Source: Magnolia sinica | Taxonomy: Eukaryota; Streptophyta; Magnoliopsida; Magnoliales; Magnoliaceae | Reading direction: 5' to 3' | DNA: 64,000 bases | NCBI RefSeq assembly: GCF_029962835.1 | Contig: NC_080590.1 | Coordinates: 64,478,001-64,542,000 of the forward strand | Shown here: in pieces, positions 48,613 through 59,150 of the stretch | Numbering within the stretch: position 1 is the stretch's first letter | Layout of the letters: every line of letters begins with the position of its first letter | Program-made: the position numbers and the translations under genes | The notes under the pieces: generated by a model | The model's database searches: none | What the model was told of the DNA's origin: nothing | What the model saw: only the letters and a program-made list of their open reading frames with translations

Positions 48613-49141
48613 GCTTTGGAGTGGACCCGATCATCACATAGATTCTACCACCAGATCTCATGATCGTGGCCCACTACCTTAGATGATCTAGAATTTTGAG
48701 TTTTAACTATTCTTGTTATTAGAAATATCATGAACGACTTTGATTGCGTAGATTAGTTATTATTTTATTTACTTCAGCTTTAAGTATTAGTGTGCGCACA
48801 TGGCGCAAGGGTAAAATTGTCTTTTGGGGTTTAGGGTGTTCTTATGAATAAGCAATCCCATGTAGGTATTCTCAATGAAGTTTATGAATAAAAATTCTGT
48901 GTTTTTCTTCTTCTCTATCTTTCTGGGTTGAAGAATCAAATTGGGTGCGAAACCCTCCCTTCCTCGAAGGGCTAACTACTGTGGTGCAAAGCCACAACCC
49001 TCCAAATCATCTCCACTTCTTTAAATCCCACATCCATCATCCTCTACATCCCTTCCACCTTCTGATTCACCCTCTTTCGTATCCAAGTTCTATCCTATAA
49101 TTGTCCACAAACAAATTTTCAGATTTTGGCCCATCTGAGGG

Positions 49142-49149
49142 GTTGAAAC
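49142..49149. repeat. Target duplication of the Mutator-like insertion, left copy
   Basis: gttgaaac, repeated at 51722-51729. The 9th base differs (c versus t). The empty site is visible in the related LTR copy near 48460. Confidence 0.78.
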
Positions 49150-49734
49150 CATCGTTCGAAATATTGGTATCGCACAATGTATCGCACCCTTGGGATATAG
49201 ATATGTTTCGGTTATCGCACGGGATATATCGTTTGTATCGCATAGTTTATTGCACTTTTTGGGAAACATGGGGAAACATTGGGAAAATGGTTGAATTTTT
49301 TAATGAAACTTTGGGGATTGTTAAAAAGGCCCTTAATACACACTTTTAAATCGTAAAGTTTCAAAAAAGAAGTGTACATAATAGATTTCCTTTGTATAGG
49401 GTCCTAAGCTATGCGCTGTCCGATTGAACTAAGACAACTATATTCAGTATCAACCCCGTCCATCCGTTTTTCCATATCATTTCAGGACATTAGGTAGGCC
49501 ATACCATAGGAAACAATGGTGATTGACCATTAGTGGGCCACAAGTTTTGGATCAAGCTGATAATAGTTTTTTCTCTTCATTCAAACCATAAATTTATCTG
49601 GTAAAATGGATGGACGGAGTGGATAAAATACATGAATTATAGTGGGCCCACAAAGTTTACAAAGTACACTGCTCACTAGGGGATCCACTTCTCGGGGTGG
49701 GGCGTTGATCGTACGCAGATTTCCTACCAAGTTC

Positions 49735-50240
49735 CTTCGCTCAAAACGTAGGTGGGGCCCACTGTGATGTTTGTAAGAAATCCACCTTGTCCATTTGTTT
49801 TTTTGAGATCATTTTAGCACTTGAGAGCAAAAATGAGCAGGATCCAAGACTAAAGTGGGCAGCACTAAAGGAAAAGGTGGGTAGGAAAATTCCTACCGTT
49901 GAAACCTCCTTGGGTCGACAGTGATGTTAACATGCCATCCATACCGTTCATAACGTTATTCCTACACGGATGAATTGAAAATACAAATATTAGTCTGATT
50001 CAAAACTTATGTGGCCCCACGAATATTTCAAGTGTGGATGTTCAATCCTCACATTTTTGGCACACTTGAGTATTAGATCCTACTCATTTTTTATTCAATG
50101 TCCTAAAATGATCTCACAAATCGGATGGACGGAGTGGATTCCTCACAAACATCATGGTAGGCCCCACTAAGGTTTCAAGCGCAGGAACTTCTTGCGGAAG
50201 GCTTTGGCAGGAAATCCTAGTACGGCGCACGCTCCTCGGG
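49735..50240. repeat. Foldback repeat (GGGCCCACC family), about 500 bp
   Basis: The left arm tttcctaccaagttccttcg...aggtggggcccactgtgatgtttgtaagaaatccac is mirrored by the right arm gtggattcctcacaaacatcatggtaggccccact...gcaggaacttcttgcgg...ggcaggaaat. Confidence 0.75.
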
Positions 50241-50359
50241 CTCAAGTTGTACAAACATTTCAAAGTTACATGGCCCCACAATAATGTATTTATTATATCT
50301 ACACTGTTCATGCATTTGGAGAGATCATTTTAGATCATGAACCCAAAAATGAGTCATAT

Positions 50360-50690
50360 CCAAAGCTCAAGTGGACCACACCACAAATAGCAGTGGGGGA
50401 CTGATTCTCACCATTAATACATTCTTAGGGCCCACCATAATGTTTATTTTCCATCCAATCTGTAAATTAGGTCACACAGACCTGGATGAAGAGGAAAAAT
50501 AAATATCATATTGATCCAAAACTTCCGTGACCCCCAAAAGGGTTTCAATGGTAGACGTTCAATCTACCACTGCTGTTTGTAGTGTGGTCTAGTTGATCTT
50601 TGGATCTGTCTTATTTTTCGGCTCAAGCGTTATGAAGAGCTCGCCAAATGGACGAACGGTCTGGATATAACACATACCTCATGATGGGAC
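50360..50690. repeat. GGGCCCACC palindromic repeat family, copy C
   Basis: Aligns with copy A at the left edge of the window; the same word order is seen with cttccgtgacccccaaaagggtttcaatggt. Confidence 0.65.
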
Positions 50691-50730
50691 CCACAGAACT
50701 TGGTGACGTCAACACACCAGTACTAAAAAA

Positions 50731-51293
50731 GGGGCGCGGATTAGCTAATGACAGGTTGAGTAGCGAGACTCGCTACTGAATTGACGTCGCCAAGTTCCGT
50801 GGGCCCCACCATGATGTATGTTTTATATCCACACTGTCCATCGATTTGGAGAGAACATTTTATGCCATGAGCCTAAGAATGACTAAGATTCAAAGCTCCA
50901 ATGGACCCCACCACAGAAAGAAGTAGAGAGAGTGACGCCCACCATTAAGAACTTCTGAGGGCCACAAAAGTTTTCAATTAAGCTGATATATATATTTTTC
51001 CATTTTATAATGTCTTTTTTTAACTTATTAACGGGTTGGATCTCAAATAAACATCACGGTGGACCTTAGGAAGGTTTCAACAGTGGATGTCACTTTCTCC
51101 ACTGTTTTCTGCAGTGGGGTCCATTACAGATTTTTATCTGCCTCGTTATTTGACTCATGTCCTAAAATGATATCTCCGAATGGATGGACCGTGTGGATAT
51201 AACACATTCATCATGGTGGGACCCACGTAACTTGGTGACGTCACTTCAGTAGCGATCTCGCTACTCAACCTGTCAGTAGCTAATCCGCGTCCA
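50731..51293. mobile_element. MITE with very long terminal inverted repeats (about 560 bp)
   Basis: The left arm ggggcgcggattagctaatg...gacaggttgagtagcgaga...gacgtcgccaagttc...gtgggccccaccatgatgtatg matches the reverse complement of the right arm (gacgtcacttcagtagcgatctcgctactcaacctgtcagtagctaatccgcgtcc). The arms extend for well over 100 bases, so the copy could fold into a long hairpin. No clear duplication is visible. Confidence 0.8.
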
Positions 51294-52262
51294 AATAAAA
51301 GGCTCGAACGACCTTTTTTTAAGTAGAGAGGGTTCCGGAAGCCGGAACCCTAAAATTTCTCCCAAATCTCATCGTATTGGCGAGGATGTCTCCGGATTTC
51401 TCTCCAAAATCGGAGATTTTATTTGCGGTAACCAAGGAATGGAAGCTTCCGATCATGGCGATCTCTTCTACAGGTACCGAAATCCACCCTCTAAATTTTT
51501 TTTTTTTTCCCGATTTTTTCGGATGATGACGTCGATGTCCGACAATAATGGAGAGGAAATCGCATGATATCGTCAAAATATCGTGCGATATCGGCCGATA
51601 TCTGGATTTGGGGTTTTTTAGTATCTTCCGGGGGTTATCGCGAGTGTATCGTCTCGCAGGGGTGCGATAACGATAACATCGGCCGATATATCGGCCGATA
51701 GTATCGATATTTCGAACACTAGTTGAAACTTTGGTGGAGCACCACGCACAAACCGTGCATCGGATTGACACGAAATTTGGCATGGAGGCAGTCCTACCCT
51801 GGCCGATCCTAGCCTAGGAGTCGCTTTTTGACTTTGTGGGCCCCACACATGTGCGGACGAGTGGTCACGTACGTGTGCCCAGGGCCAGTTGCTGTCCACG
51901 CACGTGGATCATCTCAGGTTCATTTTTCCTCTATTTTCCTCCTCTTTAGACTTAAATCCAGATCTTTAACCCTAAAGAATCCCAAATCCCAATTATCCCT
52001 AAATTTGAGCCCTAGATTTTCCCGCGAATTGAAACATGGTGAATCTCTTGAATTGAGGAACAATCCTTTGCAAGAATGGATGAATCTTACACTCCTTTGG
52101 GCTTGTTTGGTTTATAATTTTATTTGATCTAGCCCCAAAGTTGTGTAGGCTTGGAACCGCATAGGTTCCCCATTTTGAATATTTGATCGTATGTAGGATG
52201 TGGAATTTTGTGATTGTTTAAAATTGGTTGAATTTATTTAATTTCATGTCTTGCATCAAATT

Positions 52263-52274
52263 TGGTATCAGAGC
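52263..52274 (+). promoter_or_regulatory. Primer binding site, tRNA-Met type
   Basis: TGGTATCAGAGC is the common plant retrotransposon primer site for initiator tRNA-Met. It lies seven bases after the LTR end (CA at 52254-52255). Confidence 0.9.
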
Positions 52275-52585
52275 CTAGGTTTTTATAGGGGAATGCATTG
52301 CATGTTTAGGGTTCAGTTTAATTATGTCCATTATGCATCAAGTCTCCTCATATAGGGCTATTTAGGACCCATAATTTACAATATGGGCTGCTGAATTTTC
52401 TGTTGTCAGAAAATCTACAAATTTCATGGCTGAATTTTCTGTTAACAAATTATTTGGGCAGTTATATTGCTGGAATTTTAGCAGCGTTGTGTGATTCCCT
52501 TCATATAGAGTCATATAAGATCATGTAGTCCCATTTAGACGCATATAGTTGCATTAGAGGGTCTTTGAGTTGAGTGAGTAGTTGT

Positions 52586-53660
52586 ATGCCCACACGTACT
52601 GGTCGTGGTTTTGGTTTGCACCCTACGCTAAACATGGAGCAATTGCAAGAGTCAATGAACAATATAACCCGACAGTTTGAGTCTTTGGGTAGGCGCTTGG
52701 AACAACGTATTGACCAACGCTTGGATAAGCTTAATGTGCGCGTTTCCCCATTACAGACCTCCACCCAGGCAAACCCTGCTATTGGGGAAGATGCCCAATC
52801 TCAGGCAGGTGGTCAGGAAGATGGACAAGGGAATGGGGGTGGCCACGAAAATGATCATGAGCGCGCACCTGTGCACCCACCCCATGAGAGGCATCATGAT
52901 CATTATGACCCATATGCGCAACTCCTCAAGGGAGTTAGATTAGAGGCCCCTACGTTTAATGGCCGCTTGGACCCTAAAGCTTTTCTAGATTGGTTGGTGG
53001 ACATGGACTACTATTTTGTGTGGTACGACATGTCGGATGCTCGTTGAATTCGATTTGCCAAGATGAAGCTTGTGGGCGAAGCAAAGCGGTTTTGGGCTAT
53101 TGTGGAGCGAAAGAAAGAAAGAAAGGTTGAGGGAGCCCCCAATAGTCTATTGGGGAGAAACGAAAGAAATTCTAAAGGAGAAGTACCTCCCTTTCTCTTA
53201 TCATTTGAGGTTGGTTGAAGATTGGCAGTCTCTTCGACAAGGTTCCATGAGTGTGACTGAATACATTGAGAAGTTCGAAGAGTACTTGACCCGATGTGAA
53301 GTTGAAGAGGATCCCGTACTCACTCTTGCTTCATTTAAGACGGGCCTCCATTCTAACGTTAGGAGAGAGTTGCTCGCCAAGGACATAGACACTCTTGAAC
53401 AGATGTATCAAGTAGTGTTGGAGGTCAAGCAATACCTCAAAGCATCTGTGGGAAGGCAGTTTGAGTCTTGTGATTCTCGCGCTAAGGCTAACTCTTCTGG
53501 GGCTAAGCCTGACACTGGATATCAATACAAGCCTTCCAATAGTTGTTAGTCTAGGCCCAATGATAATAAGGGTAAAGGAGTTGTCGGGTCTAGCTCGCGT
53601 AGAAGCGATGTGACTAGGTGTTTTAGATGTCAGGGGTTTGGTCACTTTGTCCACCAGTGT
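52586..53660 (+). pseudogene. Gag of the chromovirus-like element (broken)
   Basis: The frame opens MPTRTGRGFG (52586). A coiled-coil-like Gln/Arg stretch (MEQLQESMNNITRQFESLGRRLEQ) and a His/Asp-rich linker precede the capsid part: FNGRLDPKAFLDWLVDMDYYF, then a TGA at 53045-53047, then FAKMKLVGEAKRFW and, in another frame, WQSLRQGSMSVTEYIEKFEEYLTRC. The nucleocapsid knuckle CFRCQGFGHFVHQC (53619-53660) is intact CX2CX4HX4C. Confidence 0.88.
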
Positions 53661-53903
53661 GGCACGAAAGAGGGCACCAAAGTATTCCTTATTGATGGGT
53701 AAGTAGTAGTGCCCCCAGAAAGTGACGGTGAGGAGGAAGAATATGAGCCAACAGAGATCCCTAGTGATGAGGAAGAGGGAGCGCAAGAGTCTGGAACCCT
53801 TGCTGTTGTGTGTTGTGCCTTTGCACAAGCAAAGAATACCGACGATTGGTGCCACAACACGATCTTCTATACTTACACAAAATGTGGTGATAAGAGTTGA
53901 AAG

Positions 53904-54235
53904 ATGATCGTAGATAGTGGTAGTTGTGCCAACGTGGCATCAACTGACACTGTGAGCCATTTGGGCTTGAAGCTTGAAGCCCATCCTCAACCCTATAGAG
54001 TGTCTTGGGTTGATGAGACTTCCATTCCAGTCTCGCATCGTTGTCTTGTTCCTATTCAGTTTGGATCATATAAAGACGCTCTGGTGTGATGTTATTCCCA
54101 TGGATGTTGGCTATATAATTTTGGGTAGACCCTGGCTCTATGACAAGGATGTCACCATATTTGGTCGTTCAAATGTGTGTACATTCTGGTTTGAGGGCTA
54201 GAAAGTCAAGCTAAATCCACTTCCACCCAAGAACA
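53904..54235 (+). pseudogene. Aspartic protease of the chromovirus-like element (broken)
   Basis: Active site IVDSGSCANVAS at about 53908-53943, then HLGLKLEAHPQPY. A frame change near 54088 leads into DVIPMDVGYIILGRPWLYDKDVTIFGRSN. The DSGS and LGRPW boxes are typical of Ty3/Gypsy proteases. Confidence 0.85.
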
Positions 54236-54429
54236 TGACTGGAAAGGAGTCCACTACAAAGAATGGTGTGAGCGGCTCGAAGGAATTGAAGGAAACGAAG
54301 TCCAAGTCTAAGCCTCTCCATATTTTAAATGCCAAAGACTAAGCGAGAGACTGAGTCGGACTCGATGGTGTACGCCCTTGTGGCTAGGGAAAGTGCACCA
54401 GAGGTTAGTGGAGAGTTACCCACTGAGGC

Positions 54430-55760
54430 CATTCTGGTAGTGGATGAGTTTCATGATGTCTTTCCTGATGATCTACCGGATAAGCTTCCTTTTATGAGGG
54501 ATATACGACACGCCATTGATTTAGTCCCTAGGGCGACTCTACCAAACCTCTCTCATTACAGAATGAACCTAGAGGAGCATGTAGAGTTAAAGAGGCAGGT
54601 TGATGAGCTCCTGAAAAAGGGTTTCATTCAAGAGAGCATGAGCCCGTGTGCTGTGCCCGCCCTTCTTACACCTAAGAAGGATGACACATAGAGGATGTGT
54701 GTTGATAGGAGGGCCATCAACAAAATCGCAATCAAGTATCGGTTTCCCATACCGCGTCTTGATGGCATGTTGGATATGATGGCCAACGCTACTATCTTCT
54801 TGAAAATTGATCTCAAAGTGATTATCACCAAATCCGTGTACGCCCTAGCAACGAGTGGAAGACGGCCTTCAAGACGAAGGATGGTCTATACGAGTGGCTA
54901 GTCATGCCTTTTGGGCTGATTAATGCCCCGAGTACCTTCATGTATGTGATGACCTAAGTGTTGATGCCCTTTATGGGGAAGTTCCTGGTTGTCTACTTTG
55001 ATGATATCCTAATTTATAGCATGACCAAGGAACAACACCTCAACCATTTGAGGCAGGTTTGTGGGATCCTTAGAGTCGAAAAATTGTACGCCAACCTAAA
55101 GAAGTGTGCGTTTATGTCTAGCAGTGTTATCTTCTTAGGTTTTGTTGTGTCAGCTGAGGGTGTGTCGGTGGATCCCCAGAAGGTCAAAGCCATTATCAAT
55201 TGGCCTGAACCCCGCAATATTCACGAGGTACGTAGCTTTCACGGCTTGGCCACCTTCTATAGGCGGTTCATTTGAGGCTTCAGTTCCATTATGGCTCCCG
55301 TCACAGATTGCATAAAAAAAGGAGAGTTTCAATGAACGAAGGCAGCCTCGAAGGCCTTCAATGAGATAAAGGCTAAAATGACTAAGGCTCCAGTCACGCG
55401 ACTTTCGGATTTTTCGAAAGTTTTTGAGGACACATGCGACCCGTCAGGAGTTGGTATAGGAGTACTTATTCAGGAAGGGCACCCTGTCGCCTTCTTTAAT
55501 GAGAAACTGAATGAGGCGAAGCAAAAATACTCCACCTATGATAAAGAATTCTATGCGGTAGTGCAGTCGTTGTGCCACTAGTGTCATTATCTATTGCCGC
55601 AAGAATTCGTCTTGTTTTCAAATCATGAGGTCTTGAGATATCTGAACTCTCAGAAGAAATTAAACCCTAGGTACGCCAAGTGGGTTTAGTTCCTTCAAGA
55701 GTATATTTTTGTGCTTAAGCACAAGGCCGGTGTAGAGAATAAGCCTGCCGACGCGTTGAG
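54430..55760 (+). pseudogene. Reverse transcriptase and RNase H of the chromovirus-like element (broken)
   Basis: In order: VDEFHDVFPDDLP, IRHAIDLVP, SHYRMNLEEHVELKRQVDELLKKGFI, SPCAVPALLTPKKD with a TAG at 54689-54691 where family members have Trp, [22 protein letters not shown], the active site VVYFDDILIYS (54984-55016), HLRQV, FLGFVVSAEGV and HGLATFYRRFI. RNase H begins [17 protein letters not shown] and ends HKAGVENKPADALSRR. Stops at 55273-55275, 55333-55335, 55579-55581 and 55687-55689 break it. Confidence 0.9.
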
Positions 55761-55919
55761 TCGTCGAGTCACGTTACTCAATTCCATGAGTGTCAAAGTC
55801 ACAGGGCTCGAGCGTGTTAAAGAGAATTATTCTAAGTGCCTAGATTTTGGAGTTGTGTACGCATCGTTGTTAGAGAGTCCGTTAGGAGCTAGCAGTGAGT
55901 ATTTGATATTGGACTGATA

Positions 55920-56482
55920 TTTGTTTAGGAGTGACTATTTGTGCATACCTCGCACCTCCCTTCGCTATTTTCTTGTCTGGGAGTTACATTCAGGAGGGGT
56001 CGTGGGTCATTTTGGTCGAGACAAGACTATTGCCTCAGTGGAGGATAGATTCTATTGGCCAAGTTTCAAGCGAGACGTGACCAAAATTATAAGGCAGCGT
56101 CATACTTGTCAACTGGTAAAGCAAAAAAAGTAGAATATGGGGCTATACACATCTTTGCTAGTTCCATTCGCCCCTTGGCAGAACATCAGTATGGACTTCA
56201 TGTTTGGGCTCCCCAAGACTATTCGGAGACACGATTCCATATTTGTTGTCGTGGACCGTTTTTCTAAAATGACCCACTTCATCCCTTGTTTGAAGACCTC
56301 TAACGCATCTCATGTTGCCAAGTTGTTCTTTAGTGAGGTTGTCAAGCTTCATGGGTTACCCAAAACCATAGTGTCTGATCGCGACGTGCAATTCATGAGT
56401 TATTTTTGGAAGACACTATAGCATATGATGAGTACTAGGCTCCAATTTTCTTTTGCCCACCACCCTCAGACTGAGGTGGTCA
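55920..56482 (+). pseudogene. Integrase of the chromovirus-like element, truncated
   Basis: The zinc domain is seen as GGVVGHFGRDKT...DRFYWPSFKRDV...RHTCQL. The core has [39 protein letters not shown] and HHPQTEVVNRSLG, so the D, D and E positions are present, with a stop at 56419-56421. The C-terminal third and any chromodomain are absent because sequence changes abruptly near 56482. Confidence 0.88.
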
Positions 56483-56489
56483 ATAGGAG

Positions 56490-56800
56490 CCTTGGCCATA
56501 TTTATCTCGTAGCCCAGGCCCCACATCTTATGGGTTAAGACCTCGGCCGAACCCCCCTCATGGGCTCGTGGACCCCAAATCACATGGGCCGCCCACCCCG
56601 AGTGTGTACCTGCATCCCACAGGCTACCCAACTTGAGCCCGGTGTGAAATGCCCTTGCATTAATCACCCCCAACGAGGAGTCTCGAACACGAGACCTCCC
56701 CTGTGGGCCCCAAATCACATGGGTCACCCACCCTGAGTGTGTCCCCGCATCCCACGGGCTGCCCCACTTGAGCCCGGTGCGAAAATGCCCTTGCATTACA
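56490..56800 (-). repeat. SINE-like tandem repeat, two 135-bp units
   Basis: The block ccccaaatcacatgggccgcc...cccttgcatta at 56573 recurs at 56708 with minor changes. On the minus strand ggtctcgtgttcgagactcc resembles a polymerase III B box, so a tRNA-derived origin is plausible. The minus frame across it is repeat-derived. Confidence 0.6.
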
Positions 56801-57452
56801 CTCTTGACCTCTTGATTCTATGCTGATTTAGAAGTTAGAACAGCATTTTTGGCAACCACTGTTGGCTGTTGTACAATTGTATACTTTTGAAATTCAAGCA
56901 TCCTCCTGTGCAGGGGCTGGTTACTTTTAAGCTATGGGTAGTTATGGACATTTTTTTTCAACAGACCATGAAAAATAGTTGGTTAAGAATTATCTTCTTG
57001 ATCATAATAAACATTTAGGCTCCGTGCCTGGTCTGTATTTGTCTTTTTTTATCTGTAACAAAGGAATTTATTAAAGAAAACAAGTGGAGCAAGATACAAA
57101 TTCCATTAAGGCAATGGATAGGAATCCCCTATATAAAGAGAAAAGCCTATGGACCCTTTGTGAGAAATCTGCTATACAATTAGAATTAGCCTCTCTAGGG
57201 AATAACTAATAAGGTAATTCATATTTGGCATTAAACATGTGCCTGTTATGTTCTTTCATTATGAGGTCTTGAACTGCTTCTGGAGAAGTCAATGTTTAAT
57301 TTTGCTGTCCATATCTGACCTGGTGTTTTTCAGATAAGAAGAGCAGACAAAGGGAAGTTCTAAACTTAGTTAATATGATTGTTCTCTTTATTAATTTTGG
57401 CAATGAATGTTTTACTATCATATTAAGATTTCTAATGTGTGTGTGTTTCCAG
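56801..57452. other. Unassigned 3' end of RRP6L intron 2
   Basis: AT-rich intron sequence with no gene, ending in a polypyrimidine tract and gtgtttccag. Confidence 0.6.
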
Positions 57453-57611
57453 GTTGATTTGGAGCATAATCAATATCGATCCTTTCAAGGACTAACTTGC
57501 TTGATGCAAATATCGACTCGAACTGAGGATTTCGTGGTAGACACACTAAAGCTCCGTATTCACATTGGTCCACACTTACGGGAAGCTTTTAAAGATCCTT
57601 CTAAAAGAAAG
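57453..57611 (+). CDS. RRP6L: RRP6-like exosome exoribonuclease, exon 3 (Exo I motif)
   Basis: Fifty-three codons, phase 0 at both ends (AG at 57451-57452, GT at 57612). The exon begins VDLEHNQYRSFQG: Asp273 and Glu275 of the joined protein are the Exo I metal-binding pair of DEDD exonucleases. LTCLMQISTRTEDFVVDTLKL and HIGPHLREAFKDPSK follow, closely matching the family. The residues needed for catalysis are intact so far. Confidence 0.95.
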
Positions 57612-57613
57612 GT

Positions 57614-57672
57614 ACCACCACCACCACCACTACCACTACCACTACTAGTATTATTATTATTGTTGTTGTTAT
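57614..57672. repeat. Compound trinucleotide microsatellite at the exon 3 donor
   Basis: (ACC)n, (TACC/ACT)n, (ATT)n and (GTT)n runs begin two bases inside the intron, directly after GT. Confidence 0.9.
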
Positions 57673-57778
57673 AATGTGTCTGCTCTGCCATTTCATTATA
57701 TGAGTTTTTTTGTGTTAGAATTATCTGATTTGTAATGTGTCTAATCTGCCATCTGATTATATGTTTATTTGAAATTAG

Positions 57779-57862
57779 GTCATGCATGGGGCAGATCGAG
57801 ACATATTGTGGCTTCAACGGGATTTTGGCATATACGTCTGCAATCTGTTTGACACTGGACAG
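57779..57862 (+). CDS. RRP6L: RRP6-like exosome exoribonuclease, exon 4 (Exo II motif)
   Basis: Twenty-eight codons between AG (57777-57778) and GT (57863), phase 0. It reads [16 protein letters not shown], then [12 protein letters not shown]. The Asp in NLFDTG (residue 349 of the joined protein) is the Exo II metal ligand. The family continues with ASRVL and the Exo III (DEDDy Tyr) and HRDC domains, but no such exon is found up to 64000, so the rest of the gene lies beyond the window after an intron of at least 6.1 kb. Confidence 0.95.
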
Positions 57863-58188
57863 GTTTTACCCTGTAACTGTTTTGCTCACTTGAACTCTAA
57901 GATGTCAAGTCTGTTTTCTGCTTGCCTTGTAATAGCGAAATTCATAGATGATAAAATATGAAAGCCTCATTCATCAAGAGTAAAATTTTAAGTTCCTTTC
58001 TGTGTGCTCCATCAGTCTTTAAGGTCCGAGATAAGTTTTAATTTGTGGTCAGGGCTGAATAGTAACAAATAACCTTTGCCTTCAATGAATAACCTTCTCC
58101 TTTCATCATCAAAGCCTTATCACAACTACTTGGTTCAACTACATGGAACTTGTTGCACCATTCCACTCTATTGTGAACCATATCCTTA

Positions 58189-58788
58189 GTTAAACCTAGT
58201 GTTTTAAATAGCTTTGCTATGTGGTGTGTAGCTTACCCTACGTAGCGTAGCTTAGCCTTAACGCCGTATAGCTCATAAAGCTTAAGGCACATGTAGCTTA
58301 CGCCATATGCTACATAGCCAAAGGTACACGCTACATTGCTTTCACTACAAGTTATTTTTCACTAAAACATTAAAATCAATTAATGTTTTAAATGATCTGT
58401 TACATATTCAATTTTTATAAAAATCAGTTAATTGTTTCAATGATTTTAGTAAAATAATGTGAGTAATAGTATTAAATTAGTTAGGTTAGTCTATTTTTAC
58501 CTTTATAATTAATCTTTGCGTATTTTCCTATTATTTTAGATTGTGCTTGGTTGCACCAAATGTCATAAAATTTCATTAGTAATCAGACTAATTTGATGCA
58601 AAATATTATGAAATCTCATGATATTTGGCTCAACCAAACACAACCTTTGCTTTAAAAAAATAAAAAAATAAAAAAAAATCTAAAAATAGCGTGTAGCTTA
58701 TGTTGCACGCTATATAGCTTAAGCTTCACGTTTTAGGGGGGTGAACGCTATGTGACACGCTATTCACTATTTAAAACACGTTAAACTA
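58189..58788. mobile_element. MITE with ATTTAAAACAC ends, 581 bp
   Basis: The element runs 58199-58779. The left end gtgttttaaatag and right end ctatttaaaacac are inverted repeats, and tagctta/taagcta words fill both arms. Flanks gttaaacc (58189-58196) and gttaaact (58780-58787) form an 8-base duplication with one mismatch, which fits a hAT or Mutator-like element. Confidence 0.75.
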
Positions 58789-59150
58789 TAGGTTCTCAAG
58801 TCTTTTCATACTACCTTCACCCATGTCCTTCTGGGCCTCTCTTGCCTTTTCAGAGCGTTCAACTTCAACCAACTCACTCTTTATAACTTGTGCAGTTCTT
58901 GGCCAAACCATCCAAGTCTACTTTCCCTCATCTTATTACTGATTGCTGCTACCGCTATGTTCCCTCAAATGCAGTCATTCCTAATTCTATCCATCTTAAC
59001 ATTCTCATTTGTGCTATGATCATCCTATGAACATGTTATTCCTTGATTGCCCAGCATTCTGTCCCCATAAAGCGTGACTCGTCTTATAGATATCCCATAA
59101 TAGTTCCATTTGTTTTCGATGATCACATAAAACTCGTAGGGGCTCATTTA

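Larger units (their letters stand above)
49151..51721. mobile_element. Mutator-like non-autonomous element, 2.6 kb, inserted in the Gypsy LTR
   Basis: The left end atcgttcgaaatattgg and right end gatatttcgaacacta are imperfect inverted repeats with core GTTCGAAATAT. An 8-9-base duplication (gttgaaac) flanks it. Both subterminal zones are full of tatcg/cgata words (49170-49240 and 51545-51715). No transposase is present; the interior holds several foldback repeats. A relative lies at 35278-35760. Confidence 0.8.
48613..56482 (+). mobile_element. Chromovirus-like Ty3/Gypsy element, LTR split, 3' end truncated
   Basis: A plus-oriented LTR (48613-52255, interrupted by a 2.6 kb insertion) is followed by a tRNA-Met-type primer site (52263-52274), gag, zinc knuckle, protease, reverse transcriptase, RNase H and integrase. 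Homology ends at about 56482, within the integrase, where a different repeat begins; no 3' LTR follows. Many in-frame stops make it inactive. The chromodomain region that would settle its lineage is lost. Confidence 0.88.
37032..57452 (+). other. RRP6L intron 2 (about 20.4 kb, transposon-filled)
   Basis: Donor GTGAGT at 37032 and acceptor TTTCCAG at 57452. Exons 2 and 3 join in phase 0. Contents: microsatellites, a tandem 62-bp repeat, an L1 LINE, LTR-family insertions, a Mutator-like element and a truncated Ty3/Gypsy element. The stretches 37032-37500 and 38570-39690 show no supported gene; the minus frame 38504-38800 has no recognisable domain. Confidence 0.85.
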
